A DNA stretch of 11,624 nt from Caldilineae bacterium (GTDB lineage: Bacteria; Chloroflexota; Anaerolineae; J102). The stretch lies in contig DUEF01000030.1 in the NCBI GenBank assembly GCA_011176555.1, positions 1-11,624 of the forward strand. Direction: 5' to 3'. The notes beneath the pieces are model-generated. The model did not search any database. It had not been told where the DNA came from and saw only the letters and a program-made list of their open reading frames with translations. Each line of letters starts with the position of its first letter. Positions within the stretch are counted from its first letter, which is position 1. A program made the translations under genes and the position numbers. Below are positions 1 through 7,171 of the stretch, in pieces.

Positions 1-475
1 TATAGACTTCCAGATCCAAATCGAAGAAACTCGTCGCCATGGACAAAGCGCTGCCCCACTGACCGGCCCCGGTTTCGGTCGTCAGCGCTTTGACGCCAGC
101 CTGTTTGTTGTAATAGGCCTGAGCGACAGCGGTGTTGGGTTTGTGCGAACCAGAGGGAGAGACGCCTTCATACTTGTAGTAAATGTGGGCGGGCGTTTCC
201 AGATGCCGTTCCAGATTCACAGCGCGAATCAGGGGAGTGGGACGCCACAAGCGGTACACATCGAGCACCGGTTCAGGGATGTCGATGTAACGCTCCTGGC
301 TGACCTCCTGCATGATCAATTCCATCGGGAAAAGCGGAGCCAGATCATCAGGCCCGATAGGCTGGAGCGTGCCCGGGTGAATCACTGGGGGCAGGGGTTC
401 AGGAAAATCGGCCTGGACATTGTACCAAGCCCGGGGGAGTTCGCTTTCGGGGAGGAAGTATTTGTGCTGGGTCAT
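1..475 (-). CDS. trpB: Tryptophan synthase beta chain, TrpB2 type (5' part, truncated by window edge)
   Basis: PLP enzyme that joins indole and serine to make tryptophan, in the cytoplasm. The frame is open from an ATG at 475-473 to the window edge, giving the first 158 residues. Visible motifs are the WRPTPL strand (about 77-82), the SGSHKPN segment whose Lys112 should form the PLP Schiff base (GAHK.N in classical TrpB), and ETGAGQWG (134-141), whose Glu134 matches the catalytic Glu of TrpB. The roughly 75-residue N-terminal stretch before the first conserved motif, starting MTQHKYFLPE, and SHKPN rather than AHKIN, point to the TrpB2 subfamily, which often lacks a TrpA partner. A good ribosome binding site, AAGGAGA (complement of 481-487), lies 5 nt before the ATG and fixes the start. 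It is divergent from the amidohydrolase gene. The C-terminal two thirds, including the phosphate-binding loop, are outside the window, so completeness cannot be judged. Confidence 0.93.
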   Translation of the reverse strand, partial: MTQHKYFLPESELPRAWYNVQADFPEPLPPVIHPGTLQPIGPDDLAPLFPMELIMQEVSQERYIDIPEPVLDVYRLWRPTPLIRAVNLERHLETPAHIYYKYEGVSPSGSHKPNTAVAQAYYNKQAGVKALTTETGAGQWGSALSMATSFFDLDLEVY

Positions 476-542
476 GGTTGTCTCCTTATGAGAATGGTGG
501 AAAAATTAATCGCAAATGGATCTTTAACAATTCTTACGGACA

Positions 543-571
543 GATTTATCACATTGGCAGCGTTGCGTCAA
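543..571 (-). promoter_or_regulatory. Candidate promoter for trpB2
   Basis: Read on the minus strand there is a -35 of TTGACG (complement of 566-571), a 17-nt spacer and a weak -10 of TAAATC (complement of 543-548). Transcription would begin near 536, giving a leader of about 60 nt that includes the AAGGAGA site. The -35 matches 5 of 6 consensus bases, the -10 only 3 of 6. I see no T-box or Trp-rich leader peptide in the leader. Confidence 0.4.
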
Positions 572-595
572 CATCATCACTTAGGGTGTAGTGCA

Positions 596-624
596 TTGCC
601 CCGTCGCCATTCTTGCTCTATACT
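596..624 (+). promoter_or_regulatory. Promoter for the amidohydrolase gene, placed for a leaderless mRNA
   Basis: TTGCCC (596-601, 4 of 6 consensus) is followed by exactly 17 nt and TATACT (619-624, 5 of 6). The expected start point, about 7 nt after the -10, is near 631, only about 3 nt before the ATG at 634. There is no Shine-Dalgarno sequence before that ATG, which fits a leaderless or nearly leaderless transcript. The promoter lies back to back with the candidate trpB2 promoter. Confidence 0.6.
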
Positions 625-633
625 GCATTTATT

Positions 634-1956
634 ATGGCCAACATCTTACTAGAACACGCTACCATTGTCACATTGGACGCCGAAGATCGCATCTTGTTCG
701 ATGCCGATCTCGCCATTCAAGAGGACGTTGTCGCTGCGGTGGGCGACATCCCGCCAACATTCGCGCCGGACGAGCGCATCGATCTGCAAGGACGCGTGGT
801 GATGCCGGGCCTGTACAACGCCCACGCCCACGCCGCCATGACCTACGCCCGCACTTACGCTGAAGATATGCCCCTGGATCGCTGGTTCAACGAAGGCATC
901 TGGCGGCTGGAATCGGCGCTGACGCCGGACATTGTCTATTGGGGGACCATGCTCGCCATTGTGGAGATGATCCAGGGGGGCATTGTCGGCTTCGCCGACC
1001 ACTACTTCCACATGGAGCGCGTGGCGCAGGCCGTCGAGCAGACAGGCGTCCGGGCGAATCTGGCCTGGGCGGTGTTTGGATCAGAAACCGGGGAAGTGGG
1101 CATCACCATTCCCGAAACGGTGGATTTCGTCAAACACTGGGATGGCGCGGCCAGTGGCAGGTTACGGGCGATGCTGGGACCGCACTCGCCCTACATGTGC
1201 CCGGACGCTTTCCTGGCCCGCACAGGGGCCGTGGCCGTGCGCGAGGATGTCGGCATCCACATCCACGCCTCCGAAACGGCCGAGCAAGTGCAACGGTCGC
1301 AGGATGCCCGCGACATGAGCCCCATCGAATTTCTGGCGCACCGGGGCCTGTTCGAGACACACACCATCGTGGCCCATGCCATCCATGCAAGTGATGTAGA
1401 CTTGAACATCCTCGCCAACAAGGATGTCAACGTCGCGCAGTGCCCGAGCACCCACATGAAATACGCCATGGGCGTCGCTCGCGTCCCGGAGATGTTGGAA
1501 CGCGGCGTCAACGTCGCCCTGGGCACGGATGGCGCCGGAAGCAGCACGGCCCTGAACTTGTGGCGTGAGATGCGGTTGGCCGTGCTCATGCAAAGGCAAG
1601 CCCATGCCGACGCCACCCTCCTGGGCGGAAGTCAACCTCTGCACATGGCCGGACCGAACGGCGCCCGGGCTTTGGGTTTCGACTCGACCGGCGTTCTGTC
1701 TCCAGGCTTCGCCGCCGATCTCATCGTGGTGAATACGCTAGCGAGTCACTTCCAGCCCGTGCACAACGTGACCGCCGCCCTGGTGTGGTGCACCGAACCC
1801 GCCGATGTGCAAGATGTGATGGTGGCCGGGCGCTGGCTCATGCGCGACCGCAAACTGCTGACCATCGACGAACAAGCCATCCTGGCCGGATTCCAAAACG
1901 CCCTGTCCGAGATGCAAAAAACGCCGCTAAAGCAATTTCAGCAGTACCAGGCTTAG
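634..1956 (+). CDS. Amidohydrolase, MtaD/SsnA-type nucleoside deaminase
   Basis: Zinc-type hydrolase of the amidohydrolase superfamily, closest in motifs to 5'-methylthioadenosine/S-adenosylhomocysteine deaminases (MtaD, as in Thermotoga TM0936) and related chlorohydrolases. It is 440 aa, a normal length. Seen: an N-terminal beta strand set, then NAHAHA (metal ligands His64 and His66), GPHSPY (His184), the HIHASE motif (His211 ligand, Glu214 acid/base), AHAI (His248) and GTDGAGS (Asp299 ligand), then the C-terminal SPGFAADLIVVN strand that closes the small beta domain. All catalytic positions of the family are present. Released ammonia and an inosine-type product are the expected outcome; the exact substrate (MTA, SAH, adenosine or another amine) cannot be read from sequence. 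A TTG seven codons upstream (613) keeps the frame open, but the ATG at 634 begins the conserved MANILLEHATIVT strand and suits the promoter position. There is no partner in salvage nearby. Confidence 0.9.
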   Translation: MANILLEHATIVTLDAEDRILFDADLAIQEDVVAAVGDIPPTFAPDERIDLQGRVVMPGLYNAHAHAAMTYARTYAEDMPLDRWFNEGIWRLESALTPDIVYWGTMLAIVEMIQGGIVGFADHYFHMERVAQAVEQTGVRANLAWAVFGSETGEVGITIPETVDFVKHWDGAASGRLRAMLGPHSPYMCPDAFLARTGAVAVREDVGIHIHASETAEQVQRSQDARDMSPIEFLAHRGLFETHTIVAHAIHASDVDLNILANKDVNVAQCPSTHMKYAMGVARVPEMLERGVNVALGTDGAGSSTALNLWREMRLAVLMQRQAHADATLLGGSQPLHMAGPNGARALGFDSTGVLSPGFAADLIVVNTLASHFQPVHNVTAALVWCTEPADVQDVMVAGRWLMRDRKLLTIDEQAILAGFQNALSEMQKTPLKQFQQYQA

Positions 1957-1960
1957 GAGC

Positions 1961-1988
1961 AATCAACGATCAACAAGGAACAGTCAAC
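1961..1988 (+). repeat. Degenerate 7-nt tandem repeat (NNTCAAC)
   Basis: Four consecutive heptads read AATCAAC, GATCAAC, AAGGAAC and AGTCAAC just after the amidohydrolase stop codon. Three of four share TCAAC and the third is degraded. The array is short, so chance cannot be excluded. The rest of the 245-nt gap (1957-2201) holds a C-rich stretch (about 2007-2043) and then the promoter and leader of the EF-G-like gene. Confidence 0.4.
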
Positions 1989-2046
1989 AAATCCGAAAGC
2001 GATCATCGGCCCCACCCTCTCATACTCTCCCCACCCGCCCCCGTCT

Positions 2047-2075
2047 TTGACACACCACGCCCAATCGTCTAAAAT
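2047..2075 (+). promoter_or_regulatory. Strong sigma-70-type promoter for the EF-G-like gene
   Basis: A perfect TTGACA (2047-2052), a 17-nt spacer and TAAAAT (2070-2075, 5 of 6) form a near-consensus promoter. The start point would be near 2082, giving a leader of about 120 nt. A second perfect TTGACA at 2163-2168 lacks a convincing -10 at the right distance and is less likely to be used. Confidence 0.75.
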
Positions 2076-2111
2076 GGCCTAGTTTGCCGCCAGTTTCTGG
2101 TGCAGGATGCC

Positions 2112-2164
2112 AGACCGGCGGTCTTTTTGAGTACATCTACAACCGGAAAACATTTCCGCCGGTT
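2112..2164 (+). promoter_or_regulatory. Leader with mutually exclusive hairpins upstream of the EF-G-like gene
   Basis: Three pairings compete in the predicted leader. Hairpin A is AGACC (2112-2116), loop GGC, GGTCT (2120-2124), followed by T2124-T2128, which resembles a short intrinsic terminator. Hairpin B pairs AACCGG (2141-2146) with CCGGTT (2159-2164); a nested variant pairs CGGAAA with TTTCCG. Hairpin C pairs ACCGGCGG (2114-2121) perfectly with CCGCCGGT (2156-2163) and excludes both A and B. This suggests a regulated leader, but the C partner is transcribed after the T tract, so it is not a classical antiterminator. No known riboswitch or ribosomal-protein binding motif was recognised. 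Confidence 0.35.
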
Positions 2165-2201
2165 GACATCATATTTCTTGCAGCCATCTATCGGAGGATC
2201 G

Positions 2202-4265
2202 ATGAAGGTCTACAACAGTGACAAAATCAGAAACATTGCCTTGCTTGGTCATGGCGGCTCCGGCAAAACCATGCTCGCCGAAGCCATGATCCACGCCACC
2301 GGCGCCACCAACCGCTTGGGTCGAGTGGAAGATGGCACAACCGTCGCCGATTGGGACGAAGAAGAAATCAAGCGCTCTCAATCGATCAACACCAGCCTGA
2401 TCCCTTGCGAGTGGAAGGGAAACAAAATCAACGTGTTGGATACGCCAGGCTATCCCGACTTCGTCGGAGAAGTGATCGGCGCATTACGCGTTGTCGAGGC
2501 CGCTATCGTCGTCATTGACGCCGTCTCGGGGGTTGAAGTCGGCACCGAACTGGCCTGGCAGCAACTGGAACGAACCCAGCGGCCGCGCTTTATCTTTATC
2601 AACAAGATGGATCGCGACAATGCCAGTTTCGAGCGGGCCCTGAACTCCGTGCGAGAGGCGTTCGACGGCAATTTCGTGCCTTTGCTCCTCCCCATCGGCG
2701 GTGAATCCTCCTTCCAGGGCGTAGCGTCGGTCATCGACGGCAAAGCTTACCTGGGAAACGAAGCCAAACCATCCGACCTCCCGGACGATATAGTAGATGC
2801 TTGGGAAGAAGCGAACCTCATGTTGGTCGAAGCCGCGGCCGAGAGCGACGACGATTTGTTGATGAAATACCTGGACGGCGAAACCTTGAGCGCGGCTGAA
2901 ATCGCTGACGGCCTGAAAACCGCCATCCTCCAGGGCTCGGTTGTGCCCGTGTTCTGTGGGGCCGCCACTCGCGAAATCGGCGTGCGCACCCTCATGGACA
3001 TGATTCTCAACCTGGTTCCCTCCCCAGCTGAATCTGGCCCCTACCCCGCCATCGTCGATGGCGAAGAGGCCGAAATCGAAGGCGTGGCCGATGGCCCCGT
3101 CGCGGCTTTGGTCTTCAAGACTATCGCCGATCCTTTTGTGGGACGCATTAGCCTATTCAGGGTGTACTCCGGAACCATCCAATCCGATGCGCGTTTATAC
3201 AACGTCACCAAACGCAGCGATGAGCGCATGGGCGGCACCTTCACCATGCGTGGCAAGGAGCACGATCCTGTCGCGGCTGTCGTAGCGGGCGATATCGGCG
3301 CCGCCGCCAAGCTGAATGTCACGATTACGGGCGACACGCTGGTCGAGAAAGGAACGAACATCATCCTCCCGGCCCCACAGTTCCCCAACCCCCTCTATGC
3401 GGTGGCCATCAGCCCGGCAACCCAGGCCGATAGCGCCAAGATCGGCGGGGCGCTCAACCGCCTGGCCGAGGAAGATCCCACCCTCAAATGGTACAACGAA
3501 CCCAGCATTCGCCAGATGATCCTTTCAGGCATGGGCGACGTGCACATGACCATCGCCGTCAACCGCTTGCAGAACAAATTCGGCGTCAATGTCAACACCA
3601 CTGTACCCAAAGTCCCCTACCGCGAAACCGTATCTCGCACCGCCTCCGCCTCGTACCGTCACAAAAAGCAAACCGGCGGCGCCGGCCAGTTTGGCGAGGT
3701 GCATTTGCGCGTGGAGCCGGGCGAAGAAGGCACCGGCCTGACTTACACCTGGGAAGTGTTTGGCGGCGCCATCTCCCAATCCTTCCGCCCCTCCATCGAA
3801 AAAGGTATCCGCCAGGTTATGGCCAATGGCGTAATCGCCGGTTACCCGGTCGTGGATGTGTTGGTGGCAGTGTACGATGGCAAAGAGCATCCCGTGGATT
3901 CAAAAGACATCGCCTTCCAAATCGCCGGACGCGAAGCGTTCAAGAAGGCGTTTATGGATGCAGGCCCGGTGTTCCTGGAGCCGATCTACAAGGTGGAAGT
4001 GACCGTGCCCGAAAACTACATGGGCGATATTCTCGGCGATCTCAACACCCGCCGGGCGCGCGTCCAGGGCATGGACACGGTGCGCGGCAAGAGCATCATC
4101 ACCGCCGAAGTGCCTTACGCTGAACTGTTGCGCTACGCCAACGATCTGCGCTCGATGACTCAGGGCCGTGGCATCTACAGCATCGAACTCCTGCGTTACG
4201 AGACTGTGCCAAAGCACCTGGCTCAGGGCATCATCGACGACGCCAAGCGCGAGAAAGAAGAATAA
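2202..4265 (+). CDS. Elongation factor G-like translational GTPase (EF-G-2 / TM_1651 type)
   Basis: A 687-aa translational GTPase with the full EF-G domain order. The G domain has the P-loop GHGGSGKT (16-23), G3 DTPGYPDF (80-87) and G4 NKMD (134-137). Domain II starts near 298, domain III carries EEDPTL and GMGDVHM (about 422-450), domain IV begins at KVPYRET (about 470) and has TGGAGQFGEV, and domain V ends with GRGIYSIELLRYE. It is the paralogue known from Thermus thermophilus EF-G-2 (structure 1WDT) and mycobacterial FusA2, not the main elongation factor. The His of DTPGHVDF, which activates GTP hydrolysis in canonical EF-G, is Tyr84 here, and the switch I motif RGITI is RSQSI. The ATG at 2202 is chosen because GGAGG (2193-2197) lies just upstream and conserved sequence starts there; an in-frame ATG-type start at 2100 would add 34 unconserved residues. 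The physiological role of the family is unsettled. tRNA-Cys follows 57 nt downstream. Confidence 0.93.
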   Translation: MKVYNSDKIRNIALLGHGGSGKTMLAEAMIHATGATNRLGRVEDGTTVADWDEEEIKRSQSINTSLIPCEWKGNKINVLDTPGYPDFVGEVIGALRVVEAAIVVIDAVSGVEVGTELAWQQLERTQRPRFIFINKMDRDNASFERALNSVREAFDGNFVPLLLPIGGESSFQGVASVIDGKAYLGNEAKPSDLPDDIVDAWEEANLMLVEAAAESDDDLLMKYLDGETLSAAEIADGLKTAILQGSVVPVFCGAATREIGVRTLMDMILNLVPSPAESGPYPAIVDGEEAEIEGVADGPVAALVFKTIADPFVGRISLFRVYSGTIQSDARLYNVTKRSDERMGGTFTMRGKEHDPVAAVVAGDIGAAAKLNVTITGDTLVEKGTNIILPAPQFPNPLYAVAISPATQADSAKIGGALNRLAEEDPTLKWYNEPSIRQMILSGMGDVHMTIAVNRLQNKFGVNVNTTVPKVPYRETVSRTASASYRHKKQTGGAGQFGEVHLRVEPGEEGTGLTYTWEVFGGAISQSFRPSIEKGIRQVMANGVIAGYPVVDVLVAVYDGKEHPVDSKDIAFQIAGREAFKKAFMDAGPVFLEPIYKVEVTVPENYMGDILGDLNTRRARVQGMDTVRGKSIITAEVPYAELLRYANDLRSMTQGRGIYSIELLRYETVPKHLAQGIIDDAKREKEE

Positions 4266-4278
4266 AGAATAAATCTGC

Positions 4279-4308
4279 TTGACAACTCGCTCTCACTCAG
4301 CGTACAAT
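4279..4308 (+). promoter_or_regulatory. Promoter of tRNA-Cys
   Basis: A perfect TTGACA (4279-4284), an 18-nt spacer and TACAAT (4303-4308, 5 of 6) begin 13 nt after the EF-G-like stop codon. The start point near 4315 is about 8 nt before the mature tRNA, the usual arrangement for a separately transcribed tRNA gene. Confidence 0.8.
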
Positions 4309-4322
4309 AGGGTTAACCTCAG

Positions 4323-4395
4323 GGCGACGTGGCCAAGTTGGTTAAGGCAGGGGTCTGCAAAACCCCGATCGCGGGTTCGAGTCCCGCCGTCGCCT
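4323..4395 (+). tRNA. tRNA-Cys (anticodon GCA)
   Basis: The 73-nt cloverleaf is complete. The acceptor stem GGCGACG (4323-4329) pairs perfectly with CGTCGCC (4388-4394). The D stem is GCC/GGC with a GG-containing loop. The anticodon stem GGGGT/ACCCC holds the loop CTGCAAA, with anticodon GCA at 4357-4359. The T arm is GCGGG-TTCGAGT-CCCGC (4371-4387). The discriminator base is U (4395), the standard identity element of tRNA-Cys. CCA is not encoded directly after it (CACCA follows), so CCA must be added after processing. Confidence 0.97.
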
Positions 4396-4398
4396 CAC

Positions 4399-4436
4399 CA
4401 GAGCACCAGTCTCATCCGGCTGGTGCTCTGTTTTTT
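4399..4436 (+). terminator. Intrinsic terminator after tRNA-Cys
   Basis: CAGAGCACCAG (4399-4409) pairs perfectly with CTGGTGCTCTG (4420-4430), an 11-bp stem with a 10-nt loop, followed directly by six T residues (4431-4436). The hairpin starts only 3 nt after the mature tRNA end. It would stop transcripts from the tRNA promoter and also any readthrough from the EF-G-like gene, which has no terminator of its own. Confidence 0.93.
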
Positions 4437-4438
4437 AC

Positions 4439-4467
4439 TGGAGATTTTTCGCACTTCGGTCTATAAT
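4439..4467 (+). promoter_or_regulatory. Candidate promoter of lon
   Basis: TGGAGA (4439-4444, 4 of 6 consensus), a 17-nt spacer and a perfect TATAAT (4462-4467) lie just past the tRNA-Cys terminator. The start point would be near 4474, a leader of about 58 nt. No CIRCE element or other heat-shock operator is visible between here and the lon start. Confidence 0.5.
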
Positions 4468-4531
4468 TGCGCAAGGTGGCCAAACGATTATACGTTTTAC
4501 GAGATACCGTGATCGCCGAATTCAAAAAAAC

Positions 4532-7066
4532 ATGACCTCACTTACCTTACCTAAATTCCTGGCGCGCACATCCGACGTCGACGCCGACCAGCCCGAAGAA
4601 CCAGACGTCGCCCCCGCCAACGCCACAGACCAACCGGCAGAGGAACTCCCCGCCGAACTGCCCCTCTTGCCCTTGCGCGGCGTCGTGCTATATCCCATGA
4701 TGTACCTGCCCCTCACCGTAGGGCAACCCCGCTCTTTGCGCCTGATCGAAGACCTCATCGCCCACAAACAGCGAAAGTTCGCCCTGGCCGCCAGCCGCGA
4801 CCCCGACATCGAGGAGCCAGGCCCGGAGCACATCTATCCCATCGGCACAGTGGCGCACATCCACCGCCTGGTGCGCGTCCCCGACGGCACAATTCGCCTC
4901 ATCATCCACGGCTCCGGCCGGATTCACATCGACGAATTCACGGCCGCCGAGCCCTACCTGCGCGCTAAAGTCAGCCCGCACCCCGACGCCGATCTGGACA
5001 GCGTCGCAGAACAGGCGTTGGCCTCCGCCGCCCAAGACCTCTTCGCCCAACTGGTGTCGCTCTCGCCCCAAATCCCGGACGAAATGGAATCGGCGGTGCG
5101 CAATGTCAAAAACAGCCGTCAACTGGCCTATCTCATCGCTTCCAGCGCCAGCCTCAAGCTCGAAGACGCCCAGAAAATCCTCGAAACCGATCCGCTGGAA
5201 GAAAAACTGCAAGCGCTGAACGGCATGTTGAAGGCGAAAATCGATGTGCGGGAAATCGCTCAGAAGATCCAGAGCGAAGCTCAGGGCGAGATGGAAAAGG
5301 CCCAGCGAGATTTCTACCTGCGCAAACAGATGGAGGCCATTCAGAAGGAATTGGGCGAGGACAACGCCCAGGCGATCGAGATCAACGAACTGGAGGAGCG
5401 CATTCAGGCGGCGGGGATGACCGAGGAGGCCGAGAAAGAGGCGCGACGGGAACTGAATCGGATGCGACGCATGCCCATTCAGGCCGCCGAATACTCGGTG
5501 ATCAAAACCTATCTCGACTGGATGACCAGCCTGCCCTGGCGCCAGAACACCGACGACAACCTCGATCTCGACTACGCCCGGCAGGTGCTGGACGAAGACC
5601 ACTTCGGCCTGGAAGACATCAAAGATCGCATCCTGGAATTCCTGGCCGTGCGCAAACTGCGCGAGGAGCGCAAAGAGGAGCGGGAAGCCGACGACGCGCC
5701 ACGGGACTACATCCGCAAGGTGCGGGAAGGCGTCATCCTCTGCTTTGTCGGGCCTCCGGGCGTGGGCAAAACCAGCCTGGGCCTGAGCATCGCCCGGGCC
5801 ATGGATCGCAAATTCGTGCGCCTGGCCCTGGGCGGCATCCGCGACGAGGCCGAAATCCGGGGCTTCCGCCGCACCTACATCGGCTCGATGCCGGGACGCA
5901 TCATCCAATCACTGCGGCGCATCGAATCCCGCAATCCCGTGTTCATGCTGGACGAGGTGGATAAACTGGGCCGGGATTTCCGCGGCGACCCCGCCAGCGC
6001 CCTGCTCGAAGTGCTGGACCCCGAGCAAAACAGCGAATTCCGGGACCATTATCTCGATGTGCCCTTCGATCTCTCCCAGGTTTTCTTCATCACCACCGCC
6101 AACTGGCTCGATCCCATCCCCGGCCCCCTGCGAGACCGCATGGAGATCATCCAGCTCTCCAGCTACACCGCGAACGAGAAAGTCAAAATCGCCCAGGGCT
6201 ATCTCATCCCCCGCCAGATCCGGGAAAACAGCCTGCACAACGACGAAATCAGCTTCGACGATGAATCGCTGTGCGAGATCATCCACAAGTACACCCGCGA
6301 GGCTGGCGTGCGCACTCTGGAGCGCCGCATCGGCGCCATCTGCCGCAAGGTGGCGACGCGCGTCGCGGCCGGGAACACCGAGCCGGTGGCCATCACCGCG
6401 GGCAACGTCGCCGAGTGGCTGGGCAGAGCCAAATTCCTGGACGAAGCCCACGAATGGGTGCAGACGCCCGGCGTCGCCACGGGGCTGGCGTGGACGCCGG
6501 CGGGCGGGCAAGTGCTGTATGTGGAGGCCACGGCCATGCCCGGCAAGGGCGGCCTCACCCTGACGGGCCAATTGGGCAATGTCATGAAGGAATCCGCCAC
6601 GGCCGCGCTCAGCTATGTGCGCAGCGCCTCCGAGCAGTACGACATCGAGGGCGAGTGGTTTCAAAAGCACGATCTGCACGTGCATGTGCCCACCGGAGCC
6701 CAACCCAAGGACGGGCCCTCGGCCGGCATCGCTATCTCGACCGCGCTCATCTCCGTGGCCACGGGGCGTTGCGTACGCGAGGGCATCGCCATGACGGGCG
6801 AGATCACGCTCAGAGGGCGGGTGACGCGCATCGGCGGGGTGAGAGAGAAAGTGTTGGCCGCACACCGTAACGGCATTGGGGCCGTAATCCTCCCCGAAAG
6901 CAACGAACCCGATCTGGAAGATGTGCCTGAAAGCGTGCAAGAGGAGATGACTTTCCACTTCGTGCGCACCGTGGACGATGTGTGGAAACTGGCGCTGTGT
7001 GACGAAATCACCACGCCCTTGCAGCCCGGCCAGAAAGATGATTCAAATGAAGTTGTTGTCGAATGA
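4532..7066 (+). CDS. lon: ATP-dependent protease Lon (LonA)
   Basis: Cytoplasmic AAA+ serine protease that unfolds and degrades damaged and regulatory proteins as a hexamer. At 844 aa it has the normal LonA length and domain order: N-terminal substrate-binding domain from about residue 43 (LPLLPLRGVVLYP), a helical/coiled-coil region (about 225-320), and an AAA+ module with Walker A GPPGVGKT (407-414), Walker B FMLDEVDK (471-478), sensor TTAN (521-524) and AGVRTLERR (591-599). The protease domain has KDGPSAG with nucleophile Ser730 and GGVREKV with Lys773; their 43-residue spacing equals that of E. coli Ser679/Lys722. The first 42 residues are an acidic, low-complexity extension before the LON domain. 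No Shine-Dalgarno sequence precedes the ATG (an A-rich run does), so the start is set by the frame and promoter position. The gene is monocistronic, between the tRNA terminator and a palindrome at the junction with the convergent ubiA-type gene. Confidence 0.97.
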   Translation: MTSLTLPKFLARTSDVDADQPEEPDVAPANATDQPAEELPAELPLLPLRGVVLYPMMYLPLTVGQPRSLRLIEDLIAHKQRKFALAASRDPDIEEPGPEHIYPIGTVAHIHRLVRVPDGTIRLIIHGSGRIHIDEFTAAEPYLRAKVSPHPDADLDSVAEQALASAAQDLFAQLVSLSPQIPDEMESAVRNVKNSRQLAYLIASSASLKLEDAQKILETDPLEEKLQALNGMLKAKIDVREIAQKIQSEAQGEMEKAQRDFYLRKQMEAIQKELGEDNAQAIEINELEERIQAAGMTEEAEKEARRELNRMRRMPIQAAEYSVIKTYLDWMTSLPWRQNTDDNLDLDYARQVLDEDHFGLEDIKDRILEFLAVRKLREERKEEREADDAPRDYIRKVREGVILCFVGPPGVGKTSLGLSIARAMDRKFVRLALGGIRDEAEIRGFRRTYIGSMPGRIIQSLRRIESRNPVFMLDEVDKLGRDFRGDPASALLEVLDPEQNSEFRDHYLDVPFDLSQVFFITTANWLDPIPGPLRDRMEIIQLSSYTANEKVKIAQGYLIPRQIRENSLHNDEISFDDESLCEIIHKYTREAGVRTLERRIGAICRKVATRVAAGNTEPVAITAGNVAEWLGRAKFLDEAHEWVQTPGVATGLAWTPAGGQVLYVEATAMPGKGGLTLTGQLGNVMKESATAALSYVRSASEQYDIEGEWFQKHDLHVHVPTGAQPKDGPSAGIAISTALISVATGRCVREGIAMTGEITLRGRVTRIGGVREKVLAAHRNGIGAVILPESNEPDLEDVPESVQEEMTFHFVRTVDDVWKLALCDEITTPLQPGQKDDSNEVVVE

Positions 7067-7082
7067 GTGTTGGATGGTAGAG

Positions 7083-7145
7083 ATTGGGTATTGGATATTG
7101 GGTATTCTCCGCGTAATCACCAATACCCAGTATCCAATACCCAGC
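7083..7145. repeat. Extragenic palindrome between lon and the ubiA-type gene
   Basis: The left arm (7083-7106) begins ATTGGGTATTGGATATTGGG and is the reverse complement of the right arm (7122-7145) at all but three positions, one a G-T wobble and the others at the stem base. The loop is 15 nt (7107-7121). The right side continues with CCCAGTACCCAATATC to about 7162. Placed 17 nt after the lon stop and about 26 nt before the ubiA-type stop, it could serve as a bidirectional terminator, although no clear T tract follows. A related palindrome lies at 9112-9170. Confidence 0.8.
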
Positions 7146-7171
7146 ACCCAGTACCCAATATCTTTCTCGCT

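Noticed and set aside
143..652. Plus-strand 169-codon frame over the trpB2 start and its promoter region
   Set aside because: It is antisense to the clear TrpB2 motifs and crosses the intergenic promoter region; no domain is visible.
1162..1644. Minus-strand frames of 141-160 codons opposite the amidohydrolase
   Set aside because: They are shadows of a gene with all its catalytic residues, and their composition is biased (His/Arg/Gly-rich).
2163..2192. Second promoter from the perfect TTGACA at 2163-2168
   Set aside because: At 16-19 nt spacing the best -10 is only about 3 of 6 consensus, and the promoter at 2047-2075 is far better.
3488..4123. Plus-strand 211-codon frame inside the EF-G-like gene
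   Set aside because: It is an alternative frame of domains III-V, extremely Arg-rich, with no start signal.
4267..4322. Separate terminator for the EF-G-like gene
   Set aside because: No stem followed by a T tract lies between the stop codon and the tRNA promoter; the tRNA-Cys terminator is the first one downstream.
4468..4531. CIRCE or other heat-shock operator before lon
   Set aside because: I looked for TTAGCACTC-N9-GAGTGCTAA and similar inverted repeats and found none.
4688..6958. Two long adjacent minus-strand open frames (406 and 349 codons) opposite lon
   Set aside because: They are the codon-aligned complement of lon. The frame is open because lon rarely uses TTA, CTA or TCA; the only break is the TCA codon of Ser460 (5909-5911). 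Lon has every catalytic motif, while the antisense translations have no recognisable domain.
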